Positions 55,219 through 64,000 of a stretch of DNA of 64,000 bases are shown one piece after another (positions within the stretch are counted from its first letter, which is position 1; each line of letters begins with the position of its first letter). The stretch comes from Polaribacter sp. Q13 (GTDB taxonomy: Bacteria > Bacteroidota > Bacteroidia > Flavobacteriales > Flavobacteriaceae). The position numbers and the translations under genes are program-made. Below the pieces are notes generated by a model, which was given only the letters and a program-made list of their open reading frames with translations, had not been told where the DNA came from and ran no database searches. Location: contig NZ_CP074436.1 in NCBI RefSeq assembly GCF_016858305.2, forward strand, positions 4,298,001-4,362,000, read 5' to 3'.

Positions 55219-55887
55219 ATGTTTAAAAAAGTTTTAGTTGTAGAAGATTTTGATGTTATTAATAGCGGAATTAAAATGGCGTTAGAAGGGCTTAACATAA
55301 AAGAGGTAGATTATATCTCTTATTGCGATGAAGCTTTTTTAAAAATTAAAAATGCTTTTTTAATGGGTACTCCTTACCAATTAATTATTTCTGATTTATC
55401 TTTTGAGAATGATGGAACTCCTCAAGAATTAAAATCGGGCGATGAACTTATAGAAAAAATAAGACAAGAATTTCCTAAATTAAAAATCATTGTTTTTTCT
55501 GTGGAAGACAAATCATATCGAATTCAGAATTTATATAAGAATTTAAAAATTCAAGCCTATATTTGGAAGAATCGTAATGGATTAAAAGAATTAAAAAAAG
55601 CGATAGACTTCGTTTCTAGCTCAGATCAATTTTATATTTCTCCCGAATTAAATACAACTATTCACCCTAAAAAAACCATTGAAATTACTGATGTTGATAT
55701 TTTTTTAATAGATTTTTTATCTAAAGGTTTGCTTCAAGAAGCTATCAGTAAAAAATTAAAAGAAAAAGGAATTAAACCCTCTAGCATTAGTGCTATTGAA
55801 AAAAGGTTAAAGCTTTTAAAAGAACATTTTAATGCTAATAACCCAGCGCATTTAGTAGCTATTGCCAAAGACCTTGGGCTTATTTAG
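55219..55887 (+). CDS. Response regulator with REC domain and atypical LuxR-like HTH
   Basis: 222 residues. The receiver domain (1-125) has acidic residues VVEDFD, phospho-acceptor Asp in IISDLSF and the Lys in YIWKNRNG. The C-terminal part (~150-222) is helical (FLIDFLSKGLLQEAISKKLKE, then SAIEKRLKLLKEHF) and looks like a divergent LuxR-type output. It is the partner of the frameshifted kinase just upstream (2-base spacing). If the kinase is dead the regulator may be orphaned. Confidence 0.85.
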   Translation: MFKKVLVVEDFDVINSGIKMALEGLNIKEVDYISYCDEAFLKIKNAFLMGTPYQLIISDLSFENDGTPQELKSGDELIEKIRQEFPKLKIIVFSVEDKSYRIQNLYKNLKIQAYIWKNRNGLKELKKAIDFVSSSDQFYISPELNTTIHPKKTIEITDVDIFLIDFLSKGLLQEAISKKLKEKGIKPSSISAIEKRLKLLKEHFNANNPAHLVAIAKDLGLI

Positions 55888-55961
55888 ACCAAAAGGGCTT
55901 AAGTTTTTACAACGTTTTTTGTTAAATAATGCTATTCAATCTAAAAATATAAATACAATAA

Positions 55962-55993
55962 AAAACCTCATTTCTGTTTGGAAATGAGGTTTT
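55962..55993. terminator. Terminator between convergent genes
   Basis: AAAACCTCATTTC (55962-55974) with GAAATGAGGTTTT (55981-55993), perfect 13-bp stem flanked by A and T tracts; usable from both strands. Confidence 0.88.
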
Positions 55994-56091
55994 AATTACA
56001 GCTTTTTCTTATTCAATATGTTGATATTTAAATAATTAAATTACAATTTTATAAAAATATTCGGAATGTAATTTACGCGTAAATACCAGAT

Positions 56092-57000
56092 TTAATTTCT
56101 TCTACTACTAGCGGTTCTTTCCGTGTTTTTTGTGCTTCTTTTAACGGTAGTAGGTTTTCTACTAGTGCTGGTGCTATTTCGTTTTTCGGATGCTGTATTT
56201 CCTCTAGTTACGTTAGTAGGTCTTTTAGAGGTACTTGTACTACTTCTTCTGTCTATACTTTTTTTCGTATTTACAGTAGAGGGTCTTCTGGTGGTAGTAT
56301 TAGTACTTCTTCTTGCGTCTATTGTACTAGGTTTTCTATAAGTAGTATTACTTCTTCTAGTAATGGTATTTGGCCTTTTATTTGATATTGATGAAGCTGG
56401 TTTTCTTCGTCTTAAAATTTGACTTCTGTTACCAATTTTAGCATTTGTATTTGCTCTGTAATAAAAGTAGTGATTGTCTTCTCTTATTCTAGAATAATTT
56501 CTAGAAAAATCTCTGTGATAAAAATAAGAATTGTTGTAATCAAATATGTCTCCAATACTCAAGTTAAATCTTACACCATTATAGTAATTATCCTTTACGT
56601 TTCCGTAAAACCTAGGGGTTCCCCAATGGTCATATTTCACTTTTAAATTACCAACATCGGTTAGTTTTCCTCTATAATACCTCATAAAAACGTTTCCTAT
56701 TCTGGTTACATTTCCATAGCTATCATAGTTTATAAAAGAGTTTCCAATTCTTTCAATTCTTCCTCTGTAATCTCTAGTTATTTGTATACCCCTTTGGTTT
56801 TCATAAGAATTATAGTGTGTATTAAAATCAAATTCACCATTGGTAAAGATGAAGAATTCAACACCTCGTTCTTCAAAATTTACAGAATTGTTATATGAGT
56901 AATTAAACCCAATTGTGTTAGGTATTTCTTTGTTGTTTTCCGCTTTAATAGTTGTAACAATTAAGAACATTCCTATTAATATAAGTACACCTTTTTTCAT
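56092..57000 (-). CDS. Secreted hypothetical protein with YD-like repeats and a basic Ser/Thr-rich tail
   Basis: 302 residues, signal peptide ending IKAEN. Residues ~70-140 have short repeats of the kind RIGNSFINYDSYGNVTRIGN and GNLKVKYDHWGTPRFYGN, like the strand units of YD/MORN-type repeats. Residues ~190-302 are low-complexity R/S/T/N (TTRRPSTVN, SSTSTSKRPTNVTR). It is probably periplasmic or envelope-associated, with unknown function. The plus-strand frames across the tail are shadows. Confidence 0.65.
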   Translation of the reverse strand: MKKGVLILIGMFLIVTTIKAENNKEIPNTIGFNYSYNNSVNFEERGVEFFIFTNGEFDFNTHYNSYENQRGIQITRDYRGRIERIGNSFINYDSYGNVTRIGNVFMRYYRGKLTDVGNLKVKYDHWGTPRFYGNVKDNYYNGVRFNLSIGDIFDYNNSYFYHRDFSRNYSRIREDNHYFYYRANTNAKIGNRSQILRRRKPASSISNKRPNTITRRSNTTYRKPSTIDARRSTNTTTRRPSTVNTKKSIDRRSSTSTSKRPTNVTRGNTASEKRNSTSTSRKPTTVKRSTKNTERTASSRRN

Positions 57001-57191
57001 AATGTATGGTTTTAGGGTTTTGCTTACTCTAATATACTTTTCAGCATCCGTATTTGATTATAATATATTCAAACAACGTGCCATAAAATTATAGTACTAT
57101 TATAATTATTTGTAATTTGGTGAATAATTAATTTTATAAAGTTGATATATAGGGGTTTATGATTATTTTAGTAATAATATTTTAGAACGCG

Positions 57192-57199
57192 TAAATTTG
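57192..57199 (+). promoter_or_regulatory. Candidate -7 promoter box of the DinB-like gene
   Basis: TAAATTTG matches TAnnTTTG and lies 39 bases before the start codon at 57239; no -33 TTG was identified. Confidence 0.4.
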
Positions 57200-57238
57200 G
57201 TGTTATTTTAACGACTTAAAACACTTAACAAGTAATTT

Positions 57239-57730
57239 ATGATTAAAGCGATTGAGCAAAATTTACAAAAAGGGATTCAATTATTAAAAAATATTTCAGA
57301 CGAACAATATTCAAACAACTCTGTGGCTCCCTATAATGCTAGTATTGGTTGCCATATGCGTCATATTTTAGATGTTTTTTCTTGTCTAATAAAAGGGTTA
57401 GATGCTAAGTTTATAGATTTGTCTGTGAGAGAACGAAATGGATGTGCAGAAAAAGAAACCAGTTTAGGAATCGAATATTTTGAAACTGTAATTCATCAAC
57501 TTAAAAAAATATCAGAAGAAGATTATAATACTGTAATTAAGGTTTCTGATGATATGGGCTTGGGCAAAGTAACTGCTAATTATACAATTGCAGCAATGTT
57601 AATGCAGGCACAAAGCCATACAACTCATCATTTTGCAAGTATTGGTTATATCGTTTACCAATTAGGAATTGAGTTGCCAAACACAGATTTTGGTTACAAC
57701 CCTACAACACCTAAAAAGGTACATGCATAA
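57239..57730 (+). CDS. DinB-like four-helix metal-dependent protein
   Basis: 163 residues, all-helical. Metal-ligand candidates are His in IGCHMRHILDVFSC and His in SHTTHHFASIGYIVYQLG, the spacing typical of DinB/YfiT proteins. These proteins are often thiol transferases or unknown. It converges on the following minus-strand gene with a 4-base gap. Confidence 0.75.
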   Translation: MIKAIEQNLQKGIQLLKNISDEQYSNNSVAPYNASIGCHMRHILDVFSCLIKGLDAKFIDLSVRERNGCAEKETSLGIEYFETVIHQLKKISEEDYNTVIKVSDDMGLGKVTANYTIAAMLMQAQSHTTHHFASIGYIVYQLGIELPNTDFGYNPTTPKKVHA

Positions 57731-57734
57731 AGAG

Positions 57735-58736
57735 TTAAATATTTTTTTTAAAATAGTACTTTTTATCTTTTTGTTGAATAAAAACCTCTTTACAATTGGT
57801 AGGATGCATAAAATTATGAGCAATTGATGGGTTAAAACAGGTTTTGTTTATAGAAAATAAAGCCTCAAAATCTTTCTTTCCTTCGGCTGTATATCTGGCT
57901 ATTTTATATATTTCAAGATTTACTTGTTGTTCAATTTTAAACCATGCACCACTTCCAATTCCACCTAGCCAAGTTCCTTTTTTTAATTCAAAAACTTTTA
58001 TATTCGGGTGTTCTGTGCCAATTAAATTAGGTTCATTATTAAATTTCTTAAAAAAAGAAGCTTTGTATTCTTTTAGAATGGATCTATTTTTATAAACCTT
58101 AATTTCTTGTTTATAAATGGTATAAATTATGTTGTTTGTATTTCCTTTAATAACATTTCCAATAGGACTCGGTGTTAATAGATTCGACTTTTTTAGTTGT
58201 TTACCAATTTTTTTATTTGAAGAAGAAGTAATAATAGCATCCGTTACAAATCTGGCACAATTGGTTCCTTTTTTTATAAAAGCACCATAAGGAATTTCTT
58301 TTTCATCAATTAATTGATGAATAAATTGATGCGCTTTGCTAAAGTCAATTTCATTATGAACACTAGCTACTAATCTGCCGTCACCATGCGTTTTTTCTGG
58401 ATGCTTTTCTATCCAAAGTAAAATATCTTTTAAGTTGGTTAAGGTTCCATTTTTAAATTTAGCATTTATAGAAACTTCAAGTTCCGGATCTGTTTTTTTA
58501 CATCTAACCCGTCCGTTACTATAAGTGGTAATATATCTACCAAAATCGAAATAACTGATTTCAGGTTCTTCTTTTTTAATCAATAATAAGGCTGCATGTC
58601 CAGCCTGTACAGCATGTTTGCCTCCAATACCAATTAGAGGCCAAATTTTACTTGAAGGCTCCCAATAAGCAGGTCTCACAACCGTATCAGGATAAGAGAG
58701 AATTATTATAATTCCGTCAGTCTTTTGATTGCTCAT
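57735..58736 (-). CDS. Hypothetical protein linked to murQ (DUF6695-like)
   Basis: 333 residues, no signal peptide. Distinct segments: DGIIIILSYPDTVVRPAYWE at the start, GIGGKHAVQAGHAALLLI, GTNCARFVTDAIITSS with a Cys that could be part of a papain-like or NlpC-like site together with upstream His, and GIGSGAWFKIE. It resembles a flavobacterial DUF6695-type protein. Translation start overlaps the stop of the next gene by one base, so it is in the murQ operon; a role near peptidoglycan turnover is plausible. Confidence 0.6.
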   Translation of the reverse strand: MSNQKTDGIIIILSYPDTVVRPAYWEPSSKIWPLIGIGGKHAVQAGHAALLLIKKEEPEISYFDFGRYITTYSNGRVRCKKTDPELEVSINAKFKNGTLTNLKDILLWIEKHPEKTHGDGRLVASVHNEIDFSKAHQFIHQLIDEKEIPYGAFIKKGTNCARFVTDAIITSSSNKKIGKQLKKSNLLTPSPIGNVIKGNTNNIIYTIYKQEIKVYKNRSILKEYKASFFKKFNNEPNLIGTEHPNIKVFELKKGTWLGGIGSGAWFKIEQQVNLEIYKIARYTAEGKKDFEALFSINKTCFNPSIAHNFMHPTNCKEVFIQQKDKKYYFKKNI

Positions 58737-58978
58737 TAATTATTAAAAATGGCTTTAAGTAGAATATTAAACGTTTTAAAAGCAAAGTAAATAGTAAAAA
58801 CAACTAAGATAGCTGCTGCCAATAAAATAAGATAAGCAAGATATTCTTTAGGTGTATTATCAAACTTTTTTAAAGCTTTAAACCCCATAGTAAGTGTTAT
58901 GGGAGAAGCTATAAAAAGGAAAAGTAAAATACTTAAATACTTTAAACCTTTTCCTAATAAGTCATAGTTAGTACTCAT
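58736..58978 (-). CDS. Small two-helix membrane protein (DUF6095-like)
   Basis: 80 residues with two transmembrane helices (about 15-32 and 46-66). It overlaps the flanking genes by one and four bases, giving a three-gene murQ operon. Matches my recollection of the DUF6095 family that accompanies murQ in Flavobacteriia; function unknown. Confidence 0.65.
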   Translation of the reverse strand: MSTNYDLLGKGLKYLSILLFLFIASPITLTMGFKALKKFDNTPKEYLAYLILLAAAILVVFTIYFAFKTFNILLKAIFNN

Positions 58979-59787
58979 TTTTTATAATTTTTAATAGCGT
59001 TTCTAACATTACCAAATTTAATTAACAACTCACTTGCTTTCTTTTGGTCGATATTTAATTCTTTAGCTAACATTATTTGGCCTCTTTCTACCAGTTTATT
59101 GTTAGAAAGCTGCATGTCTACCATTTTATTCCCTTTAATTTTTCCTAATTGAATCATGGTAACGGTAGACAACATGTTTAGAACTAATTTTTGTGCAGTT
59201 CCGGCTTTCATTCTAGAACTTCCAGTAACAAACTCTGGTCCCACAATAACTTCTATAGGAAACTGTGCAACTTGCCCTAAAGGACTATTTTTATTACAAG
59301 CAATACAACCCGTTATAATATTGTTTTTATTACATTCTTCTAAAGCAGAAATTACATAAGGCGTTGTACCCGAAGCCGCAATACCAACAACAGCATCTTT
59401 ATTAGTAATGTTGTGTGCTTGTAAATCTAACCAACCTTGGTTCGTAGAATCTTCGGCAAACTCAACTGCGTTTCTAATAGCAATATCTCCGCCGGCTATA
59501 ATACCAACAACTAATTGAGGAGAAACACCAAAAGTAGGTGGACATTCAGAGGCATCTACAACACCTAATCTACCAGAAGTACCTGCTCCTAAATAAAAAA
59601 GTCTCCCGCCGTTTTGTAATTTATTTACAATTTGTACGGTTAAAGCTTCAATTTGTGACAATGCTTTTTCTACAGCTAAAGGTACCGTTTTGTCTTCGTT
59701 ATTTATGTTGCTTAAAAGTTCTGTTACAGACATCTTTTCTAGATGATTGTACTTAGAATCTTGCTCGGTTGTTTTAATAAATGTCAT
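58975..59787 (-). CDS. murQ: N-acetylmuramic acid 6-phosphate etherase (MurQ)
   Basis: 270 residues (E. coli 298). SIS-fold motifs: FYLGAGTSGRLGVVDASECPPTFG, IAGGDIAIRNAVEFAEDS, GIAASGTTPYVISAL, GPEFVTGSSRMKAGTAQKLVLNM. It removes the lactyl group from MurNAc-6-P during peptidoglycan recycling. First gene of a three-gene operon. Confidence 0.95.
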   Translation of the reverse strand: MTFIKTTEQDSKYNHLEKMSVTELLSNINNEDKTVPLAVEKALSQIEALTVQIVNKLQNGGRLFYLGAGTSGRLGVVDASECPPTFGVSPQLVVGIIAGGDIAIRNAVEFAEDSTNQGWLDLQAHNITNKDAVVGIAASGTTPYVISALEECNKNNIITGCIACNKNSPLGQVAQFPIEVIVGPEFVTGSSRMKAGTAQKLVLNMLSTVTMIQLGKIKGNKMVDMQLSNNKLVERGQIMLAKELNIDQKKASELLIKFGNVRNAIKNYKK

Positions 59788-59791
59788 TGGC

Positions 59792-59799
59792 CAAAAATA
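59792..59799 (-). promoter_or_regulatory. Candidate -7 box touching the murQ start
   Basis: TATTTTTG (minus strand) fits TAnnTTTG and ends only four bases before the murQ ATG. If used, the transcript would be leaderless or nearly so. Confidence 0.4.
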
Positions 59800-59962
59800 C
59801 TGAATTCTTAGCTATATTTTTAATTATTTTTTGGGCGTTTTAACCGGCTTTCCTCTATATCTTTTTTTTGGGTTACATTTATTTTAACATTTCCCTAATC
59901 AATTTCTAGGTATTATTTATAGGAAATACAGAAATCTAAATAATAAAAAAAAAGGATAGAGC

Positions 59963-59992
59963 TTGTCTTGAGCGAAGTCGAAAGGTTTCAAT
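59963..59992. repeat. Dispersed repeat of the CTTGTCTTGAGCGAAGTCGAAAGG type
   Basis: GAGCTTGTCTTGAGCGAAGT followed by CGAAAGG is a form of the same intergenic repeat family as 40467-40506. It lies in the 269-base gap between murQ and the DUF4249 gene, where nothing else was found. Confidence 0.45.
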
Positions 59993-60056
59993 CCCTAACG
60001 CAAACGGACTTTGTGATATTTTAACAAGGGGGTTAAATCCCTTAATTTTTTAATAA

Positions 60057-60887
60057 CTATTCTTTATCTATTAAATTTATAGTAAAAGTATCTGTTTCAG
60101 AAATATGAAAATAGCCTAAAGGAAAATTAGTTTCGTTTGTGGTGTTAATTATGTTTCCTAACAAAGAGGTTGGAGCAGATTGAAACGGACCACCACCACT
60201 TTCTCCACTTTGATTTAATAAAATGGAAAAATAGGTGTTATATTCTTTAGATATTCCAGATAATTTGACCTCTATTTCTTTAGGTAATTCAATATTTTCG
60301 TCTTCATAAAAATAAGAAAAATTATATTTAGATCCATTAAAATAGGTGTCTTCAATATTAACAAAATTATAGGTATCAATATTAAAAAGATAGTAATTAT
60401 CTTCTTCTATATTGTCCGAAAATAAAATTTTCAACTCTATTTCGTCATCAGAAAAAAGGGTATCATCTCCTTGTGTAATAGTATTAATAACGGTAGATTT
60501 TATTTTTGTAGCTTTTCCTTTATAAGTTTCGTTTTCATAAATAACAGTCAATTCATACGTTATATCATCCGCAGGAATAAAAGGATTTATAGGTTTAAAA
60601 TTCCCATCAGCATTTGTGTCTACAAAAGGAATTATAGTATTATCAGATAAGTTAGTTAAAGTAACGGTTGCATTTGTAACAGGGGGAATTTCATCTTCAA
60701 AATAATCTGCAGATAAACTTAGTTTTACAGTGGTATTTGCTGTTACCGGGTTTTCATCAAAGAATACTTCAAAACTAGCATCAATTACTAATTTTGGTTC
60801 AATAGAAGGAACATCAACCTCTATTACTTTTTCACAATTAGAAAAAAGTAATATAAATAAAAAAGGAAGTATAAATTGTTTTTTCAT
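60057..60887 (-). CDS. DUF4249-type lipoprotein partner of a TonB receptor
   Basis: 276 residues, lipobox LLFSNC. The segment VIEVDVPSIEPKLVIDASFE at the start and the beta-rich rest are typical of DUF4249 proteins, which sit next to carboxypeptidase-regulatory-domain TonB receptors in Bacteroidota. It is 37 bases after the receptor gene at 60925-63306 and cotranscribed with it. It probably helps the receptor at the outer membrane; the ligand is unknown. Confidence 0.8.
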   Translation of the reverse strand: MKKQFILPFLFILLFSNCEKVIEVDVPSIEPKLVIDASFEVFFDENPVTANTTVKLSLSADYFEDEIPPVTNATVTLTNLSDNTIIPFVDTNADGNFKPINPFIPADDITYELTVIYENETYKGKATKIKSTVINTITQGDDTLFSDDEIELKILFSDNIEEDNYYLFNIDTYNFVNIEDTYFNGSKYNFSYFYEDENIELPKEIEVKLSGISKEYNTYFSILLNQSGESGGGPFQSAPTSLLGNIINTTNETNFPLGYFHISETDTFTINLIDKE

Positions 60888-60924
60888 TTTATATATTTTA
60901 TTTTCAAGGAGTTTAAACCCCTCG

Positions 60925-63306
60925 TTAGAATTTAAAATTATAGGTTACAGAAGGCACTAAACCAAAAATAGAAGTTTGTATCGCTTCGTTTCTGTAGGTT
61001 TCATCATTCTGTGTAAAGTTTATAGATGCTGCATTTTGACGGCCATATAAATTATAAATTCCAAAAACCCATTCTCCTTGCCACCTTCTGTTTTTATTCT
61101 TTTCAGGAGTTAAGGTTGCAGAAACATCTAATCGATGATAAGCAGGTAATCTATCTGCATTTCTTCTATTATCATCATAAATTGGTACATTTAAACTTTG
61201 TATTTCATATTGACCTACAGGGTAATTTGTAGGTTGTCCTGTTTGAAAAACAAAATTAGTATTGAATTTCCATTTCTCATTCAACTCGTAACTTGCATTT
61301 ATAGAGAAATCATGTGTTTTATCATACGGAGTATTATACCATTCTCCACTGTTAATTCCGGGTTCGGTGGCCGTTCTTCCTTGTGTTAATTGTTCTGACT
61401 TAGATAATGTATAAGCAAACCAACCTTTAAACTTTCCGGCGTTCTTTTTAAGTAAGAATTCTAAGCCATAAGCTCTTGCTTTTCCGTTTAAAATTACGGT
61501 TTCAATTTCATTATTAGCAATTAAATTGGCCCCATTTATGTAATCTATTCTATTTTGAATGTCTTTATAAAATACTTCTGTTTCTATGGAATAATCACCA
61601 TTTTTTAAGGATTTAAAATACCCAACGGCATATTGATCTAAAAGTTGAGGTTTTATATATTTTCCACTTGGCGTCCAAACATCTAATGGAGTAGGAGATG
61701 AGGTGTTAGATAATAAATGCAAATACTGTGCCATTCTATTGTAACTTGCTTTTATAGACGTATGATTATCTAAAATGTAAGACATAGAAATTCTAGGCTC
61801 AAAGTTGTTAAAACTTCTAATAACATTACTTCTATTAAAAGATTCTGTATCTATTGCCTCTGCAGATTCATATTTTTTAAATTCTTCATTATAAATTACA
61901 GCTTCATCATTGGCGTATACATTTAATTCATCTTGTCCTAATCTTGTAAAGTTGCTAAAACGAATTCCGTATTGCAATCTTAATTTGTCGCTAATTTTGT
62001 GTTCAGCATCTATATAGGCAGCAAATTCATTGGAGTATTTGTCAATTAATTTTTTAGGAACAATTCCAGAATCTTCTCTATTTGGCAAAATCTCTCCTGG
62101 ATTAAATTTTGTATAGATATTGTTTATTCCATAACTCAATTTAAATTTATTATTAATGTAATGATTAAAATCGTATTTCAGATTGTAATTTGTAATACCA
62201 GAATCCCACTCAAAACCAATAAAATCTAGCGTTAATCCATAGAAATAATCAGAATAAATTAAAGATAAGTTAGAGAATAATTTATCAGAAAAAAGATGAT
62301 TCCAACGCAGGTTTCCTACTTTATTTCCATATTCATTTACAAAGCTATCACTAATTCCAAAAATATCCTTTCCAAAATAACCAGAAAAGAAAATACTATT
62401 TCTGTCGTTTATTCGGTAGTTTACCTTTGTGTTTAAATCATAAAAATAAGCGGTGTTATCATTATCAAAAAGCGGTAAGAATAAATGAGCGTAAGAAGAT
62501 CTTCCGCCAACTAAGAAAGATACTTTTTCTTTTTTTATAGGACCTTCAATTAATAATCTAGATGAAACCAAACCAATTCCTCCGGTTGCTTTAAACTCTT
62601 TACTGTTTCCTTCTTTTTGATAAATATCTAAAACAGACGATAATCTTCCGCCATATTTTGCAGGAATTCCTCCTTTATATAGTTTAACATCTTTGATTAC
62701 ATCTGGATTAAAAACAGAGAAAAATCCAAATAAATGAGACGAATTAAAAACAATTGCTTCGTCTAATAAAATTAAATTCTGATCTGCAGCACCACCTCTT
62801 ACATTAAAACCAGAAGCGCCTTCTCCCGCACTTGTAACTCCAGGTAATAAGATTAAAGATTTAATAATATCTGCTTCTCCCAATACAACGGGTATTTGTT
62901 TTATAGTTGCAGATGTAAGTCTGTTAACACTCATTTGAGGTGTTCTCACATTCAAGTTTTCTACATTACCTTCTATAATAATTTCATCTAAATTTTCAGA
63001 TTCTTCTTTTAAGTAGAAGTTTTTAGATGTTTTTTCTTTTAGGTTGATCGTTTCCATTATAGTACTAAAACCAATATAACTTACCTGTATTTTGTATATT
63101 TCTTTTGGTAGGGTTATAGAAAAGAACCCATATTGATTGGTTGTGGTTCCAGAGTTTAATTCAGGAAAGTATATGGAAACTCCAATTAAAGTTTCATTAT
63201 TACTATCGTCATAAACAGTACCACTAATTGTATATCTTTCTTGAGAAAAAGCAGTAATGCTTAATAATAATAGTGTTACGAAAAGTAGTTTTTTCAAATA
63301 AAACAT
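60925..63306 (-). CDS. TonB-dependent outer membrane receptor with carboxypeptidase-like N-domain
   Basis: 793 residues from ATG 63306; an earlier in-frame ATG (63339) adds 11 residues before the signal peptide (MFYLKKLLFVTLLLLS...AFSQ). The order is: signal, carboxypeptidase-like domain (YTISGTVYDDSNNETLIGVS), plug (VVLGEADIIKSLILLPGVTS, FNVRGGAADQNLILLDEA), 22-strand barrel, final VTYNFKF. It imports an unknown ligand together with the DUF4249 lipoprotein. It is not part of the susC locus. Confidence 0.9.
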   Translation of the reverse strand: MFYLKKLLFVTLLLLSITAFSQERYTISGTVYDDSNNETLIGVSIYFPELNSGTTTNQYGFFSITLPKEIYKIQVSYIGFSTIMETINLKEKTSKNFYLKEESENLDEIIIEGNVENLNVRTPQMSVNRLTSATIKQIPVVLGEADIIKSLILLPGVTSAGEGASGFNVRGGAADQNLILLDEAIVFNSSHLFGFFSVFNPDVIKDVKLYKGGIPAKYGGRLSSVLDIYQKEGNSKEFKATGGIGLVSSRLLIEGPIKKEKVSFLVGGRSSYAHLFLPLFDNDNTAYFYDLNTKVNYRINDRNSIFFSGYFGKDIFGISDSFVNEYGNKVGNLRWNHLFSDKLFSNLSLIYSDYFYGLTLDFIGFEWDSGITNYNLKYDFNHYINNKFKLSYGINNIYTKFNPGEILPNREDSGIVPKKLIDKYSNEFAAYIDAEHKISDKLRLQYGIRFSNFTRLGQDELNVYANDEAVIYNEEFKKYESAEAIDTESFNRSNVIRSFNNFEPRISMSYILDNHTSIKASYNRMAQYLHLLSNTSSPTPLDVWTPSGKYIKPQLLDQYAVGYFKSLKNGDYSIETEVFYKDIQNRIDYINGANLIANNEIETVILNGKARAYGLEFLLKKNAGKFKGWFAYTLSKSEQLTQGRTATEPGINSGEWYNTPYDKTHDFSINASYELNEKWKFNTNFVFQTGQPTNYPVGQYEIQSLNVPIYDDNRRNADRLPAYHRLDVSATLTPEKNKNRRWQGEWVFGIYNLYGRQNAASINFTQNDETYRNEAIQTSIFGLVPSVTYNFKF

Positions 63307-63635
63307 TTTGTTTAATGATTTAAAATAAATAATAAACAAAAATACAATACTAATTTTTAATATAATGTAAAAAAATAAATATTTTATAGTTTTAGTGTCC
63401 GATTATTTTTTTTTAGATTATTAATCCCTTTTAAAATAAGGGGCTTCACGTATTTTATAAATGATACCCTTGCTTTTTTGAAATAATTTTATTGAGAAAA
63501 GGTAGACTAATTTTAGTTTAAGTTAGATTGGTTTTTCAGGTGGTTAGAGTAAAGTCTTGGTTCTTGATTCTAAAAGCGAAGAGGTCTTATATTTTTTATA
63601 GGACACTAATGATTTTATATAAGATTTATAAACAA
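63307..63635. other. Intergenic region between TonB receptor and icd
   Basis: No gene. It contains poly-T and AT-rich promoter-like sequence upstream of the receptor. It also has GTCTTGGTTCTTGATTCTAA followed by AAGCGAAGAGGTCT (63551-63584), which resembles a short interspersed repeat of marine Flavobacteriaceae; nothing firmer can be said. Confidence 0.35.
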
Positions 63636-63665
63636 CAAAAGCCGATGTTTATACATCGGCTTTTG
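63636..63665 (-). terminator. Terminator of icd
   Basis: CAAAAGCCGATGT (63636-63648) and ACATCGGCTTTTG (63653-63665), perfect 13-bp stem, 24 bases after the icd stop codon on the minus strand. Confidence 0.88.
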
Positions 63666-63689
63666 TTTAAAATATTTGTATTTAGAAAT

Positions 63690-64000
63690 CTAAATAGCGT
63701 TTAAAATAATATTTAAAGTAGAATTTGGTCTCATTGCAGCATCAGCTAAATTTTCGTTTGGTAAATAATAACCTCCCATATCTACAGCATTTCCTTGAAT
63801 TTCATTTAATTCAGCTACAATTTTAGCTTCGTTATTTTTTAATTCAGTTGCAACTTTAGAAAAAGCAGCTTTTAATTCTGCATCTTTATCTTGTGCAGCC
63901 AATCCTTCTGCCCAGTAGGTTGCTAAGTAGAAATGACTTCCTCTGTTATCTAATTCACCAACTTTTCTTGAAGGAGATTTATCATTTTCTAAGAATTTAT
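63690..64000 (-). CDS. icd: Monomeric NADP-dependent isocitrate dehydrogenase, 3' end only
   Basis: The minus-strand frame is open from the window edge to the TAG at 63690-63692. It reads [59 protein letters not shown] and [11 protein letters not shown]. These are C-terminal signatures of the ~740-residue monomeric isocitrate dehydrogenase. About 102 codons are inside the window. It makes 2-oxoglutarate and NADPH in the TCA cycle. Confidence 0.92.
   Translation of the reverse strand, partial: KFLENDKSPSRKVGELDNRGSHFYLATYWAEGLAAQDKDAELKAAFSKVATELKNNEAKIVAELNEIQGNAVDMGGYYLPNENLADAAMRPNSTLNIILNAI

Noticed and set aside
56123..56646. Two plus-strand frames rich in Val/Leu
   Set aside because: They are antisense to the repetitive Arg/Ser/Thr-coding tail and YD-like repeats of the minus-strand gene.

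Overview
The window looks like the chromosome of a marine member of the Flavobacteriaceae (Bacteroidota). The DNA is AT-rich. It carries a SusC/SusD pair, a type IX secretion sorting domain, DUF4249 and TonB receptor pairs, TPR/LuxR-type membrane regulators, a monomeric isocitrate dehydrogenase, and -7 promoter boxes of the form TAnnTTTG. There are no rRNA, tRNA or CRISPR loci. Genus is not resolvable by eye; a Polaribacter-like organism would fit.

Region 1 (1-45.3 kb) is a polysaccharide utilization locus for a sulfated glycan. The enzyme set, in order, is: two GH127-type beta-L-arabinofuranosidase-like proteins (one cut by the window start), an FG-GAP/UnbV secreted protein, three S1-type sulfatases with the C-x-P-S-R formylglycine signature, a small VOC-like protein, an L-rhamnose/H+ symporter (RhaT family), an SGNH esterase-like protein, a GH43-like lipoprotein, a twin-arginine FAD oxidoreductase, a GH42-like glycosidase, a DUF4380-like protein, then SusC, SusD and two surface lipoproteins. 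Sugar acid catabolism follows: an enolase-superfamily dehydratase/cycloisomerase, an aldehyde dehydrogenase, a HpcH/HpaI aldolase, a D-galactonate dehydratase (DgoD), an SDR dehydrogenase and an SMP-30 lactonase. Together these can form a non-phosphorylative route: sugar to lactone to aldonate to 2-keto-3-deoxy acid to pyruvate plus an aldehyde to an acid. RhaT suggests a 6-deoxyhexose such as L-rhamnose; GH42 and DgoD suggest galactose. The glycan itself is not identified, and no ulvan lyase, agarase or carrageenase is visible.

The locus has been remodelled. Between 14.65 and 18.55 kb lie decayed copies of three genes whose intact relatives are nearby (FAD oxidoreductase, VOC protein, TPR/LuxR regulator), around an unusual RmlD-SAF-domain dehydrogenase fusion on the minus strand. 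The intact and decayed regulator copies each face a sulfatase gene and share an 18-bp upstream motif. An IS256-family element (38952-40286, 8-bp target duplication) has landed between the aldolase gene and its terminator, and a ruined IS1595-type transposase lies at 45.5-46.0 kb.

Region 2 (46-64 kb) is mostly core flavobacterial chromosome: a FadH-like flavin oxidoreductase, a small Spy-like periplasmic protein, a second LpxD-type acyltransferase, EttA, DinB, MurQ with its two companions, a DUF4249/TonB receptor pair, and the 3' end of icd. Within it, 52-56 kb holds a membrane protein gene interrupted by one in-frame stop and preceded by paired TGTC-N8-GACA palindromes. It also holds a structured leader before a 50-residue lipoprotein, and a TPR histidine kinase gene broken by a frameshift next to an intact response regulator.
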